In this document: positions 53,934-63,934 of the stretch, piece after piece
Numbering within the stretch: position 1 is the first letter of the stretch
Layout of the letters: the number at the start of each line of letters is the position of its first letter
NCBI RefSeq assembly: GCF_000939975.1
Contig: NZ_LK391969.1
Location: forward strand, 2,756,600-2,820,599
Direction of reading: 5' to 3'
DNA length: 64,000 bases
Origin: Pseudomonas saudimassiliensis
GTDB taxonomy: Bacteria; Pseudomonadota; Gammaproteobacteria; Pseudomonadales; Pseudomonadaceae
Position numbers and translations under genes: made by a program
Notes under the pieces: generated by a model
Databases searched by the model: none
What the model was told of the DNA's origin: nothing
Seen by the model: the letters and a program-made list of their open reading frames with translations, nothing else

Positions 53934-53996
53934 TCCTGTTCAGTAGAGATCATTCAAGGCGGCAATTTTCCGGCGCCTTGTGCAGTGGAGCAGAGC

Positions 53997-54737
53997 GTGG
54001 ACAAATCCCTCTTTCTATCGATGAGCGGCGCCAGCCAGAACATGCTGGCCCAGCGCGCCCATGCCAACAACCTGGCCAACGTCAGTACCACGGGTTTTCG
54101 CCGGGATTTTGAGCAGGCCCGTTCAATGCCCGTATTCGGCGAAGGGCTGGCGACCCGGGCCTACGCCATGACCGAGCGCCCCGGCACCGATATGTCCGCC
54201 GGCACCCTGCAGGAAACCGGTCGCGACCTGGATGTGGCGGTGCAGGGCGAGGGCTGGATCGCGGTGCAGGCACCGGACGGCGGCGAAGCCTATACCCGCG
54301 CCGGCAACCTGAAGATTGACAGTTTCGGCATGCTGCGTACCAGCGGCGGCCTGCCGGTGCTGGGCAACGCCGGGCCCATCGCCCTGCCGCCCGCGGACAA
54401 GGTGGAGATCGGCACCGACGGCACCATCAGTTTCCGCGCCCAGGGCGAAGCGCCGAACGTGTTGGCCGAGGTGGACCGCATCAAGCTGGTCAAGCCGGCC
54501 CAGGCCGCCATGCACAAGGGCGAAGACGGCCTGATGCGCATGAATGATGGCCTGGAGCAACCCGCCGATGGCGCTGTCACCCTGGTCACCGGATTTCTCG
54601 AAGGCAGCAACGTCAACGCGGTGGAAGAGATGACCGCCATGCTGTCCCTGGCCCGACAGTTCGAGCTGCACATCAAGATGATGCGCACCGCCGAAGAGAA
54701 CGCCCAGGCCACCAACAAACTTCTGCAAATCAGCTGA
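53997..54737 (+). CDS. flgF: Flagellar basal-body rod protein FlgF
   Basis: A 246-residue proximal rod protein: [40 protein letters not shown] at the start and NAVEEMTAMLSLARQFELHIKMMRTAEENAQATNKLLQ at the end. I use the GTG at 53997 (GGAG six bases upstream), which gives the family start M-D-K; a GTG at 53985 is in frame but adds four atypical residues. Confidence 0.94.
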   Translation: MDKSLFLSMSGASQNMLAQRAHANNLANVSTTGFRRDFEQARSMPVFGEGLATRAYAMTERPGTDMSAGTLQETGRDLDVAVQGEGWIAVQAPDGGEAYTRAGNLKIDSFGMLRTSGGLPVLGNAGPIALPPADKVEIGTDGTISFRAQGEAPNVLAEVDRIKLVKPAQAAMHKGEDGLMRMNDGLEQPADGAVTLVTGFLEGSNVNAVEEMTAMLSLARQFELHIKMMRTAEENAQATNKLLQIS

Positions 54738-54765
54738 TCGCACCTGACCAGCTAGGAGACACGAC

Positions 54766-55551
54766 ATGCACGCAGCACTGTGGGTAAGCAAGACCGGCCT
54801 GTCCGCCCAGGACACCATGCTCAGCACCATTTCCAACAACCTGGCCAACGTCTCGACCACTGGCTTCAAGCGCGACCGGCCGGAGTTCGAGGACTTGCTG
54901 TACCAGATCAAGCGTCAGCCCGGCGCTCAGAGCACCCAGGACACCCAGTTGCCGTCGGGCCTGCAGCTGGGCACCGGGGTGCGTGTGGCGGGCACCCAGA
55001 AGATCTTCACTACCGGTACGCTGCAGACCACCGAACAGCCGCTGGATATGGCGATCAACGGTCGCGGGTTCTTCCAGATCCTGATGCCCGACGGCAACAT
55101 CGGCTACACCCGCGACGGCAGCTTCCACCTCGACGCCGATGGCCGCATCGTCACCTCCAACGGCTATCCGCTGGAGCCGGGCATCGAGCTGCCGCCGGAA
55201 GTACAGAGCTTCACGGTGGGTGAAGACGGCACCGTCACCATCGCGCTGTTTGGCGAGGCCAACGTCCAGGAACTGGGTGTGGTCCAGACCGCCGACTTCA
55301 TCAACCCGGCGGGCCTGCAGGCGATCGGCGGCAATCTGTTCCTCGAGACCGCTTCCAGTGGTGCGCCGCAGGTCGGCAATCCCGGCGAGAACGGCCTGGG
55401 TACCGTGCTGCAGAACACCCTGGAGAATTCCAACGTCAGCGTGGTGGAGGAGCTGGTGAACATGATCACCACCCAGCGCGCCTACGAAATGAATTCCAAG
55501 GTCATTTCCACCGCAGACCAGATGCTGCAGTACATCAGTCAGAACCTGTAA
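54766..55551 (+). CDS. flgG: Flagellar distal rod protein FlgG
   Basis: A 261-residue protein, the usual FlgG length. N-terminal [40 protein letters not shown] includes the FlgG-specific stretch, and the C-terminal [34 protein letters not shown] is strongly conserved. It forms the distal rod passing through the P and L rings. GGAGAC precedes the ATG. Confidence 0.97.
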   Translation: MHAALWVSKTGLSAQDTMLSTISNNLANVSTTGFKRDRPEFEDLLYQIKRQPGAQSTQDTQLPSGLQLGTGVRVAGTQKIFTTGTLQTTEQPLDMAINGRGFFQILMPDGNIGYTRDGSFHLDADGRIVTSNGYPLEPGIELPPEVQSFTVGEDGTVTIALFGEANVQELGVVQTADFINPAGLQAIGGNLFLETASSGAPQVGNPGENGLGTVLQNTLENSNVSVVEELVNMITTQRAYEMNSKVISTADQMLQYISQNL

Positions 55552-55567
55552 CGGGTTCCCGGAGCGA

Positions 55568-56248
55568 ATGAAGATGAAAGCCCTGCGCGCCACCCTGGTG
55601 GTTTCCTGTATCGCGTCCCTGGCCGCCTGTGTCCAGACGCCGCCGAAACCCGACGACCCGGCCTACGCACCCGTGATGCCGCGTACGCCCATGCCCCAGG
55701 AACTGAACAACGGCGCCATCTACCAGCCCGGGTTCGAGATCAGCCTGTACGAGGATCGCAAGGCCAACCGCATCGGCGACGTAATCACCGTGGTGCTCAC
55801 CGAACGCATGGCCGCGCAGAAAAAGGCGGAAAACGAGATCAGCAAGGACAGCAGTGTCAGCCTGGCCAACCCGGTGCTGTTTGGCCGCAGCGGCATTGCC
55901 GGCATCAATACCGGGGTGGAGCTGGGTGGTGGTCGCGACTTCAATGGCGAGGCCGACGCCAACCAGAGCAACAGCCTGAGCGGGTCGATTACCGTGACCG
56001 TGGCCGATGTGCTGCCCAACGGCCTGCTGGCGGTGCGTGGCGAGAAGTGGATCACCCTGAATAACGGCGACGAACTGATCCGCCTGTCCGGCCTGGTACG
56101 TCCGGATGACGTCGGCGCGGACAACTCCGTGCTGTCGACCCGCGTTGCCGATGCCCGCATTACTTACTCGGGTACCGGCGCCTTCGCCAACGCTAGCAAA
56201 CCCGGCTGGCTGAGCCAGTTCTTCATGAGCCCGGTGTGGCCCTTCTAG
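55568..56248 (+). CDS. flgH: Flagellar L-ring lipoprotein FlgH
   Basis: A 226-residue outer-membrane lipoprotein. The signal peptide ends in the lipobox LAAC (Cys21). Family stretches are [24 protein letters not shown] and [30 protein letters not shown]. It builds the L ring around the rod. CGGAGCGA precedes the ATG; an ATG six bases later is also possible. Confidence 0.95.
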   Translation: MKMKALRATLVVSCIASLAACVQTPPKPDDPAYAPVMPRTPMPQELNNGAIYQPGFEISLYEDRKANRIGDVITVVLTERMAAQKKAENEISKDSSVSLANPVLFGRSGIAGINTGVELGGGRDFNGEADANQSNSLSGSITVTVADVLPNGLLAVRGEKWITLNNGDELIRLSGLVRPDDVGADNSVLSTRVADARITYSGTGAFANASKPGWLSQFFMSPVWPF

Positions 56249-56258
56249 GAGCAGACCC

Positions 56259-57356
56259 ATGCGTACCTTTCTGATCTGCCTGTGCCTGGCCCTGGTCAGC
56301 CCGCTGGCCCAGGCCGAGCGCATCAAGGACATCGCCAGCATTGCCGGTATCCGCAGTAACCAGCTGATCGGCTATGGCCTGGTGGTCGGCCTGGACGGCT
56401 CCGGTGACCAGACCACCCAGACGCCCTTCACCGTGCAGACCTTCAACAACATGCTCACCGAGTTCGGCATCACGGTGCCGCCGGGCACCCGCATCCAGAT
56501 GAAGAACGTGGCCGCGGTGGCCATCCACGCCGATCTGCCACCCTTTGCCAGCCCCGGCCAGACCATCGACATCACCGTATCCTCCATCGGCAATGCCAAG
56601 AGCCTGCGCGGCGGCAGCCTGCTGATGACCCCGCTCAAGGGCCTGGACGGCCAGGTCTACGCCATCGCCCAGGGCAACCTGGTGGTAGGCGGCTTCGGCG
56701 CTGAAGGCGCCGATGGCTCGCGGATTACCGTGAACGTGCCCAGTGTCGGCCGCATCCCCGGCGGCGCTACGGTCGAGCGTGCCGTTGCCAGCCCCTTCGC
56801 CAGCGGCGATCACCTGGTGTTCAACCTGAATCGGCCGGATTTCACTACCGCCAAGCGGGTTGTAGACCAGATCAACGACACCTTCGGCCCGGGCGTGGCC
56901 CAGGCGCTCAATGGTGGTTCCATCCGCGTACGGGCGCCGCTGGACCCGAACCAGCGGGTCGATTACATGGCTATGGTCGAGAACCTGGAAGTGAAGCAGG
57001 GCAACGCCGCGGCCAAGGTGGTGATCAACTCCCGCACCGGCACCATCGTTATCGGCCAGGACGTGCGGGTGCAGCCCGCCGCCGTCACCCACGGTGGGCT
57101 GACCGTAACCATCAGCGAGAACTACCAGGTCAGCCAGCCGGAGCCCTTCAGCGGCGGCCAGACGGTCATTACACCCAGCTCGCAGATCAGCATCGAAGAG
57201 GGTGACAGCCGCATGTTCGTGTTCAATCCGGGCGTGTCGCTGGATGAAATCGTGCGCGCGGTAAACCAGGTAGGCGCCGCGCCGGGCGACCTGATGGCCA
57301 TTCTCGAAGCCCTGAAGCAGGCCGGCGCCCTGAACGCCGACCTGGTTGTCATCTGA
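56259..57356 (+). CDS. flgI: Flagellar P-ring protein FlgI
   Basis: A 365-residue periplasmic protein with a signal peptide ([19 protein letters not shown]) followed by the highly conserved [21 protein letters not shown] and [10 protein letters not shown]-terminal [33 protein letters not shown] is typical. It forms the P ring in the peptidoglycan layer with the help of FlgA. It is 10 bases after flgH. Confidence 0.97.
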   Translation: MRTFLICLCLALVSPLAQAERIKDIASIAGIRSNQLIGYGLVVGLDGSGDQTTQTPFTVQTFNNMLTEFGITVPPGTRIQMKNVAAVAIHADLPPFASPGQTIDITVSSIGNAKSLRGGSLLMTPLKGLDGQVYAIAQGNLVVGGFGAEGADGSRITVNVPSVGRIPGGATVERAVASPFASGDHLVFNLNRPDFTTAKRVVDQINDTFGPGVAQALNGGSIRVRAPLDPNQRVDYMAMVENLEVKQGNAAAKVVINSRTGTIVIGQDVRVQPAAVTHGGLTVTISENYQVSQPEPFSGGQTVITPSSQISIEEGDSRMFVFNPGVSLDEIVRAVNQVGAAPGDLMAILEALKQAGALNADLVVI

Positions 57357-57366
57357 GGACACTTAC

Positions 57367-58436
57367 ATGCACAGCAACAGCATCAGCTATACCGATCTGA
57401 ATGCCATGGCCCAGCTCAAGGCCGGCAGCAAGGCCGACAGCGCAGAAAACCTGCAGCAGGTCGCCAGCCAGTTCGAGTCGCTGTTTCTGAATGTGATGGT
57501 CAAGAGCATGCGCGACGCCAACCAGGCGTTCGCCGAAGGCAACCCGCTCAATACCCCCCAGACCCGTTTCTACCAGGACATGTACGACAGCCAACTGTCG
57601 GTGCACCTGGCGGAAAAGCAGGGCATGGGCCTGGCGGACGTCATGTTGCGGCAACTGTCGCCGGAGAAAGCGGCACCGGCAGCGCCGGTTAGCAGCGTCG
57701 CGACCAATGCCAGCGCCGAGCGGCCCGATCATTCGGCATTGCTGGCGCGGCGGCGGCTGGGCGTGAGGGCAGGCTGGGGTGAGGTTACCCTGGGTCAAGC
57801 CACGGCCGCGGCGGATAAGCCCACCAGGACCACCGAACCGGCCGCTCCGGGTGCCCTGGCCGAGCCGTCGAGCAACTGGTTGCCGCTGCGCGCCCGGCGG
57901 TGGCCGCCGCCACCAACGCCAAGACCCGGTTCGACAGCCCGGCGGAATTCACCCGGGCGATGCTGCCCATGGCCGAGAAGGCCGCGGCGCGCCTGGGCGT
58001 GGACCCGCACTACCTGGTGGCCCAGGCCGCACTGGAAACCGGTTGGGGCAAGTCGATCATCCGCCAGCAGGACGGCTCCAGCAGCCATAACCTGTTCGGC
58101 ATCAAGACCCACGGCCAGTGGCAGGGCGAGTCGGCCAATGTGCTGACCAGCGAATACCGTGGTGGGGTGAAGCAGCAGGAGCGGGCGAGCTTCCGCAGCT
58201 ACGAGTCCTACGAGCAGAGCTTCAATGATTACGTCGACTTCCTGCAGAGCAACGGCCGTTATGAACAGGCGCTGACGCGCACCGGTGACGCCGATGCCTT
58301 CTTCCGCGAGCTGCAGCAGGCGGGCTACGCCACCGACCCGCGCTACGCCGCCAAGGTCTCGCAGATCGCCCGCAAGCTGATCGGCGAGAGCAGCGTGGCC
58401 GCGGTCGCCAACCCCGCTACCGAAGGCAGGGCATAA
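57367..58436 (+). pseudogene. flgJ: flgJ, split by an apparent one-base frameshift
   Basis: FlgJ has an N-terminal rod-capping domain and a C-terminal peptidoglycan hydrolase. The first frame (ATG 57367, stop 58146) encodes the capping domain (LQQVASQFESLFLNVMVKSM, then GLADVMLRQL) and a linker to about 57865, after which it is nonsense. The hydrolase, with the catalytic Glu in AQAALETGWGKSIIRQ, is open in the -1 frame from before 57900 to 58436. Adding one C in CCGAGCCGTCGAG (about 57861-57873) would restore a smooth linker. It may be a true mutation, a sequencing error or a split gene; a GTG at 57900 has no clear ribosome-binding site. Confidence 0.8.
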
Positions 58437-58439
58437 GCC

Positions 58440-60425
58440 ATGGCAGACCTGTTCAATATCGGACTGAGTGGCCTGCGCGCCGCCCAGACCAACCTGTCGG
58501 TCACCGGACAGAACATCACCAACGTCAACACGCCCGGCTACAGCCGGCAGACCGCTCTCCAGACCGCCAATCCGCCGGGTTATACCGGCGCCGGCTATAT
58601 GGGCACCGGCACCAAGGTGGTGGATGTCCAGCGCATCTACAATCAGTTCCTGACCAACCAGGTGCGTTCCACCACCTCGGCTGCTGCCGAGGTGGCCGCC
58701 TACAATACCCAGATCGAGGAGCTGAACAGCACCCTGTCCAGTACCGCATCCGGCATTACCACCGGCATGCAGAACTACTTCGACGCGCTGCAGACCGCCA
58801 TCGAGGACCCCGCCAGCCTGCCGGCCCGCCAGCTGTTCCTGTCCGAAGCCCAGGGGCTGGCGGGGCGGTTCAACTCGGTGCACCAGCAGCTGGATACCCA
58901 GAACCGTTTTCTCAACCAGCAGATGACCGGCATCACCGAGCAGGTCAGCCGCCTGGCCCAATCCGTGGCCGGCTTCAACGAGGCCATCAGCAAGGCCGCC
59001 GCCAACGGCGCCATGCCCAATGACCTGCTCGATGCCCGCGACGAAGCCATCCGCCAGCTCAGCGAATACGTGGGCGTCACCGTGGTCGCCCAGGATGACA
59101 ACAGCGTCAACCTGTTCATCGGCTCCGGCCAGCCCCTGGTGGTCGGCAAGGAGGCGTCCGCGCTGCGGGCTGCCCCGGGCCGCGCCGATCCTGGGCGCCT
59201 GGATATCCAGCTGGTCAGCGGCGGCACCGCCCAGGACGTGACCAGCCTGATCCATGGTGGCGAACTGGGCGGCCTGCTGAACTACCGGGGCGACGTGCTG
59301 GACCTGGCGTTCAACGCCCTGGGCCGCATGTCCCTGTCCATCGCCAACGAATTCAACCAGCAGTTGGGCAAGGGCCTGGACCTGAACGGGCAGGTGGGGA
59401 CCGACCTGTTCGGCGATATCAACGGCCCGGAATACCTGGAGCAGCGCAGTCGGGGGCGCGAAGGCAACCGTTCCGAGGCCACCTTGGATGTGCGCATCGG
59501 CGATACCTCGGCACTGACTACCTCCGACTACGAGCTGACCTTTACCAGCGATACCGAGTTCACCGTGCGCCGGGCGGGTGACGGCCGGGTGCTCGGGCAC
59601 TTCGACCTTACTGCGGAGGAAGGTCAGCCCGGCCATGCAGTATTCGACGGGCTTGATCTGTCGCGAGGTGGGGAGGGCAAGGGTTTTAATGCTGGCCCCT
59701 ACCGGGAGGGCGATCGCTACCTGCTCACGCCCACCCGTTCTGCCGCCAAAGACCTGACAGTAGACATGACCGATCCGCGCAAGCTGGCCTTTGCTGTAGC
59801 CGGGGCTACTTCCGCGGGTGCGGGAAATACAGGGACCGGCACTCTCTCGCCCCCGGCGTTGACGACGCCGGCGCGACTGGATCTCGCCGCGCTGAAGGAT
59901 GTGTCTGTCAGTTTCAGCTACGGCGCTGATGGTGTGCTTTCCTTCACGGTCGACGGTAATGACGCCGTTGCCGTAGAAGAGTTCGAGGTGGGTAAGCCGT
60001 TCAAGGTTACCATCGAGGGCCAGGAGTTCAGCATGACCCTGTCCGGATTACCGAAAGCAGGAGATACCTTCGCTATCGACTTCTCGACCGGGATCGCCGA
60101 TAACCGCAACGCCCTGGCGTTATCTGAACTGCAGAATCGCGCGGTGTTGGCTAAGGGCGAGAACGCCCGGGGCTTCTCGCTGCTCGACGGCTACGGGGAC
60201 CTGGTACAGAAGGTGGCCACCTTCACTGCCCAGTCCCGCACCGAGGCGCAGGCCAACCAGTCGATGCTGGTGCAGGCCACTAACAATCGCAACTCGGTCT
60301 CGGCGGTGAACCTCGATGAGGAAGCCGCCAATCTGATCCAGTTCGAGCAGTACTACAACGCCTCGGCGCAGATCATTCAAGTTGCGCGCACCGTGTTCGA
60401 TACATTGATCAGCACCATGCGCTGA
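58440..60425 (+). CDS. flgK: Flagellar hook-associated protein FlgK
   Basis: A 661-residue hook-filament junction protein. N-terminal GLSGLRAAQTNLSVTGQNITNVNTPGYSRQ and C-terminal SVSAVNLDEEAANLIQFEQYYNASAQIIQVARTVFDTLI are the conserved polymerisation helices. A variable middle (about residues 400-560) has somewhat lower GC. It follows flgJ by three bases; FlgN is its chaperone. Confidence 0.96.
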   Translation: MADLFNIGLSGLRAAQTNLSVTGQNITNVNTPGYSRQTALQTANPPGYTGAGYMGTGTKVVDVQRIYNQFLTNQVRSTTSAAAEVAAYNTQIEELNSTLSSTASGITTGMQNYFDALQTAIEDPASLPARQLFLSEAQGLAGRFNSVHQQLDTQNRFLNQQMTGITEQVSRLAQSVAGFNEAISKAAANGAMPNDLLDARDEAIRQLSEYVGVTVVAQDDNSVNLFIGSGQPLVVGKEASALRAAPGRADPGRLDIQLVSGGTAQDVTSLIHGGELGGLLNYRGDVLDLAFNALGRMSLSIANEFNQQLGKGLDLNGQVGTDLFGDINGPEYLEQRSRGREGNRSEATLDVRIGDTSALTTSDYELTFTSDTEFTVRRAGDGRVLGHFDLTAEEGQPGHAVFDGLDLSRGGEGKGFNAGPYREGDRYLLTPTRSAAKDLTVDMTDPRKLAFAVAGATSAGAGNTGTGTLSPPALTTPARLDLAALKDVSVSFSYGADGVLSFTVDGNDAVAVEEFEVGKPFKVTIEGQEFSMTLSGLPKAGDTFAIDFSTGIADNRNALALSELQNRAVLAKGENARGFSLLDGYGDLVQKVATFTAQSRTEAQANQSMLVQATNNRNSVSAVNLDEEAANLIQFEQYYNASAQIIQVARTVFDTLISTMR

Positions 60426-60440
60426 CAGGACGGCTAATTC

Positions 60441-61391
60441 ATGCGTATTTCGACCATCCAGGCTTTCAACACCGGCGTCCGCGGGATCCAGGACAACTAT
60501 TCCGCCGTGACCCGGACCCAGGAACAGATCACCTCCGGCAAGCGTCTGCTGACCCCGGCGGATGATCCGGTGGCCTCGGTGCGCCTGCTGCAACTGGATC
60601 AGCAAGCCGGCAAACTGGCGCAGTACAAGGATAACCTGACGGCAGCCACCAACAGCCTGACCCAGGAAGAAGCCATCCTCAACTCGGTCAACAACGTACT
60701 GCAGCGGGTCCGGGAGCTCGCGTTGGAGGGGGGCAACGGCGCGCTCGATGATCAGGCGCGCAAGGCCCTGGCCCAGGAGCTGACCGAGCGCGAGGATGAG
60801 CTGCATGGCCTGCTCAACAGCCAGAACGCACGGGGTGAGTACCTGTTTGGTGGTTACCAGAGCGATAGCGAACCTTTCGTGAAGAACGGGGATGGCAGCT
60901 ACACCTATGCCGGGGATGAGGGGCAGCGCTTCATCCAGATCGGCAGCGCCAAGATGGTCGCCATGAACGACAACGGCAAATCCCTGTTTGTCGCGCCAAC
61001 CGCTGTTACCCCCGAGGGGCAAGGGGAGGCGGAGAGGGTCGTCCTCGATACGGTGCGGCTGCTGCGTGAAACGCTGGAAAATACCGACGGCACTATGGAC
61101 AGCGAGCAGCGCAGCAGCAGACTGGCCGCGAGCCTGAAGAATATCGATACCGCTATGAACCAGGTGCTGGGCGTTCAAACGACCCTCGGCGCGCGCCTGA
61201 ATGTAATCGAATCCACCCAGCTGGAAAACGACGAAGCCAGCCTGATCAACACCACGGTGCAATCGGGCCTGGAAGACCTGGACTATGCCGAAGCCCTCAG
61301 CCGCCTGAGCATGGAGAGCATAGTGCTGCAGGCGGCGCAGCAGAGCTTCGTCAAGGTCAGCGGCCTGAGCCTGTTCAACTTCCTGCGCTGA
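60441..61391 (+). CDS. flgL: Flagellar hook-associated protein FlgL
   Basis: A 316-residue protein with flagellin-like ends: QDNYSAVTRTQEQITSGKRLLTPADDPVA at the N-terminus and ESTQLENDEASLINTTVQSGLEDLDYAEALSRLSMESIVLQAAQQSFVKVSGLSLFNFL at the C-terminus. It is close in size to enterobacterial FlgL and shorter than the P. aeruginosa form, so the variable domain is small. It joins FlgK to the filament and ends the operon. Confidence 0.95.
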   Translation: MRISTIQAFNTGVRGIQDNYSAVTRTQEQITSGKRLLTPADDPVASVRLLQLDQQAGKLAQYKDNLTAATNSLTQEEAILNSVNNVLQRVRELALEGGNGALDDQARKALAQELTEREDELHGLLNSQNARGEYLFGGYQSDSEPFVKNGDGSYTYAGDEGQRFIQIGSAKMVAMNDNGKSLFVAPTAVTPEGQGEAERVVLDTVRLLRETLENTDGTMDSEQRSSRLAASLKNIDTAMNQVLGVQTTLGARLNVIESTQLENDEASLINTTVQSGLEDLDYAEALSRLSMESIVLQAAQQSFVKVSGLSLFNFLR

Positions 61392-61426
61392 GGTTCAGCC
61401 GCGAAGGGCGGCCGCCGGGTTGACGC

Positions 61427-62071
61427 TTAGCTGCTGATCAACCCATGCCGCCGGGCGGCGTTCACGCATTCGGTGCGGTTATGACAGCCGAGAGCGGAGA
61501 AGACGGCTTTCAGGTGGGTCTTGACCGTGTCCTCCGACAGCGACAGTCGCTGGCAGATCACCTTGTTGGGCAGTCCTTCGGCCAGCAGGTCGAGGATTTC
61601 CAGTTGCCGGGGGGTGATGCCCTGTTCCCGGGCGGTGGTCTGGCGGTCCAGGGGCTGGTGTTCGCTGGCCATTACCACCTGCTCGCCGAACAGCAGGCGC
61701 AGGGCGGCGCTGACCAGCATCTGGCCGTCGGCTGTCTTGCTGATGAAGCCGGCTGCGCCCAGACGCAGGGCCGCGTCCATGTCGCTCGGATTGGTACTGC
61801 CGGTGAGCATCGCCACCGGCGTCAGGGGGTCGATGGCGCGCAGCTTCTCAAGCAGGATGAGTCCATTGCTGTCGGGTAGATGCAGGTCCAGCAGGATAAG
61901 GTCATAGGTGTGCTGGCGGACCTGCTGTTCCGCCTCGGCGGCGTTGCGGGCGTGGTCCAGGACGATGCCCTTGCACAGGGTGTTGAGCGTCAGCGTCAGG
62001 CCATCAAGATAGATCTGGTGATCGTCAATCAGCAGCAAACGGGTATCGGGGGGGAGAGTAGCTATAGGCAT
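61427..62071 (-). CDS. LuxR/NarL-family response regulator, orphan
   Basis: A 214-residue response regulator. The receiver domain has RLLLIDDHQIYLDGL and the phospho-acceptor Asp in LILLDLHLPDSNGL; the output domain has GITPRQLEILDLLAEGLPNKVICQRLSLSEDTVKTHLKAVFSALG, a LuxR helix-turn-helix. No sensor kinase is adjacent. The ATG at 62071 has AGGGAA upstream; the longer open frame is not regulator-like. It faces flgL across 35 bases. Target genes are not known. Confidence 0.88.
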   Translation of the reverse strand: MPIATLPPDTRLLLIDDHQIYLDGLTLTLNTLCKGIVLDHARNAAEAEQQVRQHTYDLILLDLHLPDSNGLILLEKLRAIDPLTPVAMLTGSTNPSDMDAALRLGAAGFISKTADGQMLVSAALRLLFGEQVVMASEHQPLDRQTTAREQGITPRQLEILDLLAEGLPNKVICQRLSLSEDTVKTHLKAVFSALGCHNRTECVNAARRHGLISS

Positions 62072-62160
62072 GCCGGCAGTTCCCTGGCTTGTCCTGTCCT
62101 GAGACAGGATGTGGCTTTTGTTCTGCCCTGATGATAGGCAAGCGCGCCCGGCACGTCCAG

Positions 62161-63366
62161 TCAGGCGCGCTGCTGGCCCCGGTGCAGGTAGCGGATCAGC
62201 AGCAGGCTGATGACCAGCACCAGCAGGCTGCCACCCACCACGGCGGGCCAGCCGGCGATACGCCAGAACGGCGCCAGGTAATAGATCCCCACCGCTGCGC
62301 CCAGGTAATAGAACACCGAATACAGTGACGAGGAACTGGCCTTGCCATGGGCAGCGTGCTGGTTGACCCAGCTGTTGGCCAGCGAGTGGGTCAGGAAGAA
62401 GCCGAAGGCATTGAAGATCAACCCGGTAATGATCAGCCACAGGGGCTCGGCCAGGGTGATCAGGCAGCCCACCATGAAGATCCCCACGCCCACCGCCATG
62501 CCCTGGGCAGCCTGGGCCGGCTTGATGCGCCCCGACAGGCTGGCCGACAGGGTTCCGGCCATATAGGTCAGGAACAGCAGGCCGAGGCTGCTGGCGCCCA
62601 GCAACCAGGGCGGCGCGCTGAGCCGGAAGGTGGTGAAGGTATAGAGGTTGATGAACACCATGAAGCCCAGGCCGCCCACCAGGTACGCCGGCAGCAGGGC
62701 GCGGTTACGCAGATGGCTGGCGAAGGTGCCGAGGCTGCCGCGCAGCGACAGGCGCTGGGGCCGGAACGCGCTCGGCGCCGGCAGCAGCAGAGCCACGGCC
62801 AGGGCGCACAGCAGGCTGGCGCTGCCGAGGGTCAGGAACACCGTCTGCAGGCCGAAGTGGTCTGCAATGAAGCCGCCCAGCACCCGCCCACCGGCCCCGC
62901 CCAGGGTGTTGCCACCGATATACAGGCCCACGGCGGCGATCAGCGCCTGGCGGTTCATGCTGTCGCCGAGATAGGCCACCGCCGTGGCCGGCAACACGCC
63001 CAGCGCCACGCCCTGGGCCATGCGCATCCAGAGCAGGGCGTCGAAGCTGGTACTGAACGCCATGCCCAGGGTCAACAAGGCCGTCACCACCAGGCCGATG
63101 ATCAGCGGCGCGCGGCGGCCGAAGGCATCGGACAGCGGGCCGTGGGCCAACAGCGACAGACCCAACGTCAGGCTGGTCAGGGTAAAGGCATTACTGGCTT
63201 GCAGCGTGCTGACACCGTACTGCGTGGAAATCAGCGGCAGCAAGGGGTGGATGGCGTACAGGTTACCGAAGACGACCAGCGAGGAAATGAACAAGGCCAG
63301 GCTGGCACGGCGGAAAGCGGGTGTGCCCCGCTCGATCAGAGCGGGGGCACTGGCCTCGGAGGGCAT
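62161..63366 (-). CDS. MFS transporter (YnfM-like)
   Basis: A 401-residue permease with 12 predicted hydrophobic segments. LAHGPLSDAFGRRAPLI is the loop 2-3 motif of the family and GLYIGGNTLGGAGGRVLGGFIADHFG the segment typical of YnfM/antiporter-type members. Substrate unknown, possibly drugs or sugars. The ATG at 63366 follows the apt stop by four bases, suggesting an apt-MFS operon; an upstream in-frame start at 63420 overlaps apt. Confidence 0.87.
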   Translation of the reverse strand: MPSEASAPALIERGTPAFRRASLALFISSLVVFGNLYAIHPLLPLISTQYGVSTLQASNAFTLTSLTLGLSLLAHGPLSDAFGRRAPLIIGLVVTALLTLGMAFSTSFDALLWMRMAQGVALGVLPATAVAYLGDSMNRQALIAAVGLYIGGNTLGGAGGRVLGGFIADHFGLQTVFLTLGSASLLCALAVALLLPAPSAFRPQRLSLRGSLGTFASHLRNRALLPAYLVGGLGFMVFINLYTFTTFRLSAPPWLLGASSLGLLFLTYMAGTLSASLSGRIKPAQAAQGMAVGVGIFMVGCLITLAEPLWLIITGLIFNAFGFFLTHSLANSWVNQHAAHGKASSSSLYSVFYYLGAAVGIYYLAPFWRIAGWPAVVGGSLLVLVISLLLIRYLHRGQQRA

Positions 63367-63370
63367 CGAC

Positions 63371-63916
63371 TTATTCGTTCTCTTCGAAGGCGCACAGGGT
63401 AAAGGTGGCGATGCCGGCATCCTGGATCAGCCGCGAGCCGCCCAGGTCGGGCAGGTCGATGATGGCAGCGGCTTCGTAGACTTCAGCGCCGAGCAGGGAC
63501 ACCAGCCGGGCTGCAGCCAGGAAGGTACCGCCGGTGGCGATCAGGTCATCCAGCAACAGCACCTGGTCGCCCTCGGTCAGTGAGTCACGGTGGATTTCCA
63601 GGTGCGCCTCGCCGTACTCGGTGCTGTAGGCCTCGCGCAAGCAATCGGCGGGCAGCTTGCCGGCCTTGCGGAACAGGATAAGCGGCTTGTTGAGCTCATA
63701 GGCCAGTACCGCACCCAGCAGGAAGCCCCGGGCATCAATGGCGCCAATGTGGGTCACCGGCGACTCCACATAACGCTGGATCATGCTGTCGGCCACCATG
63801 CGCATGGCGCGGGGCGACTGGTACAGGGGCGTAATGTCACGGAAGGTGACGCCTTCCTTGGGGAAGCCCGGCACCGGGCGGATCAGGGATTTGATCGTGA
63901 ATTCGTCAAAAATCAT
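63371..63916 (-). CDS. apt: Adenine phosphoribosyltransferase Apt
   Basis: A 181-residue type I phosphoribosyltransferase. The PRPP-binding loop is [14 protein letters not shown], and [19 protein letters not shown] near the start and [12 protein letters not shown] are the adenine-specific stretches. It salvages adenine to AMP. It follows the Anr-type gene by 18 bases, as in P. aeruginosa. Confidence 0.96.
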   Translation of the reverse strand: MIFDEFTIKSLIRPVPGFPKEGVTFRDITPLYQSPRAMRMVADSMIQRYVESPVTHIGAIDARGFLLGAVLAYELNKPLILFRKAGKLPADCLREAYSTEYGEAHLEIHRDSLTEGDQVLLLDDLIATGGTFLAAARLVSLLGAEVYEAAAIIDLPDLGGSRLIQDAGIATFTLCAFEENE

Positions 63917-63934
63917 GGGATAAGCGGTCCTGGT

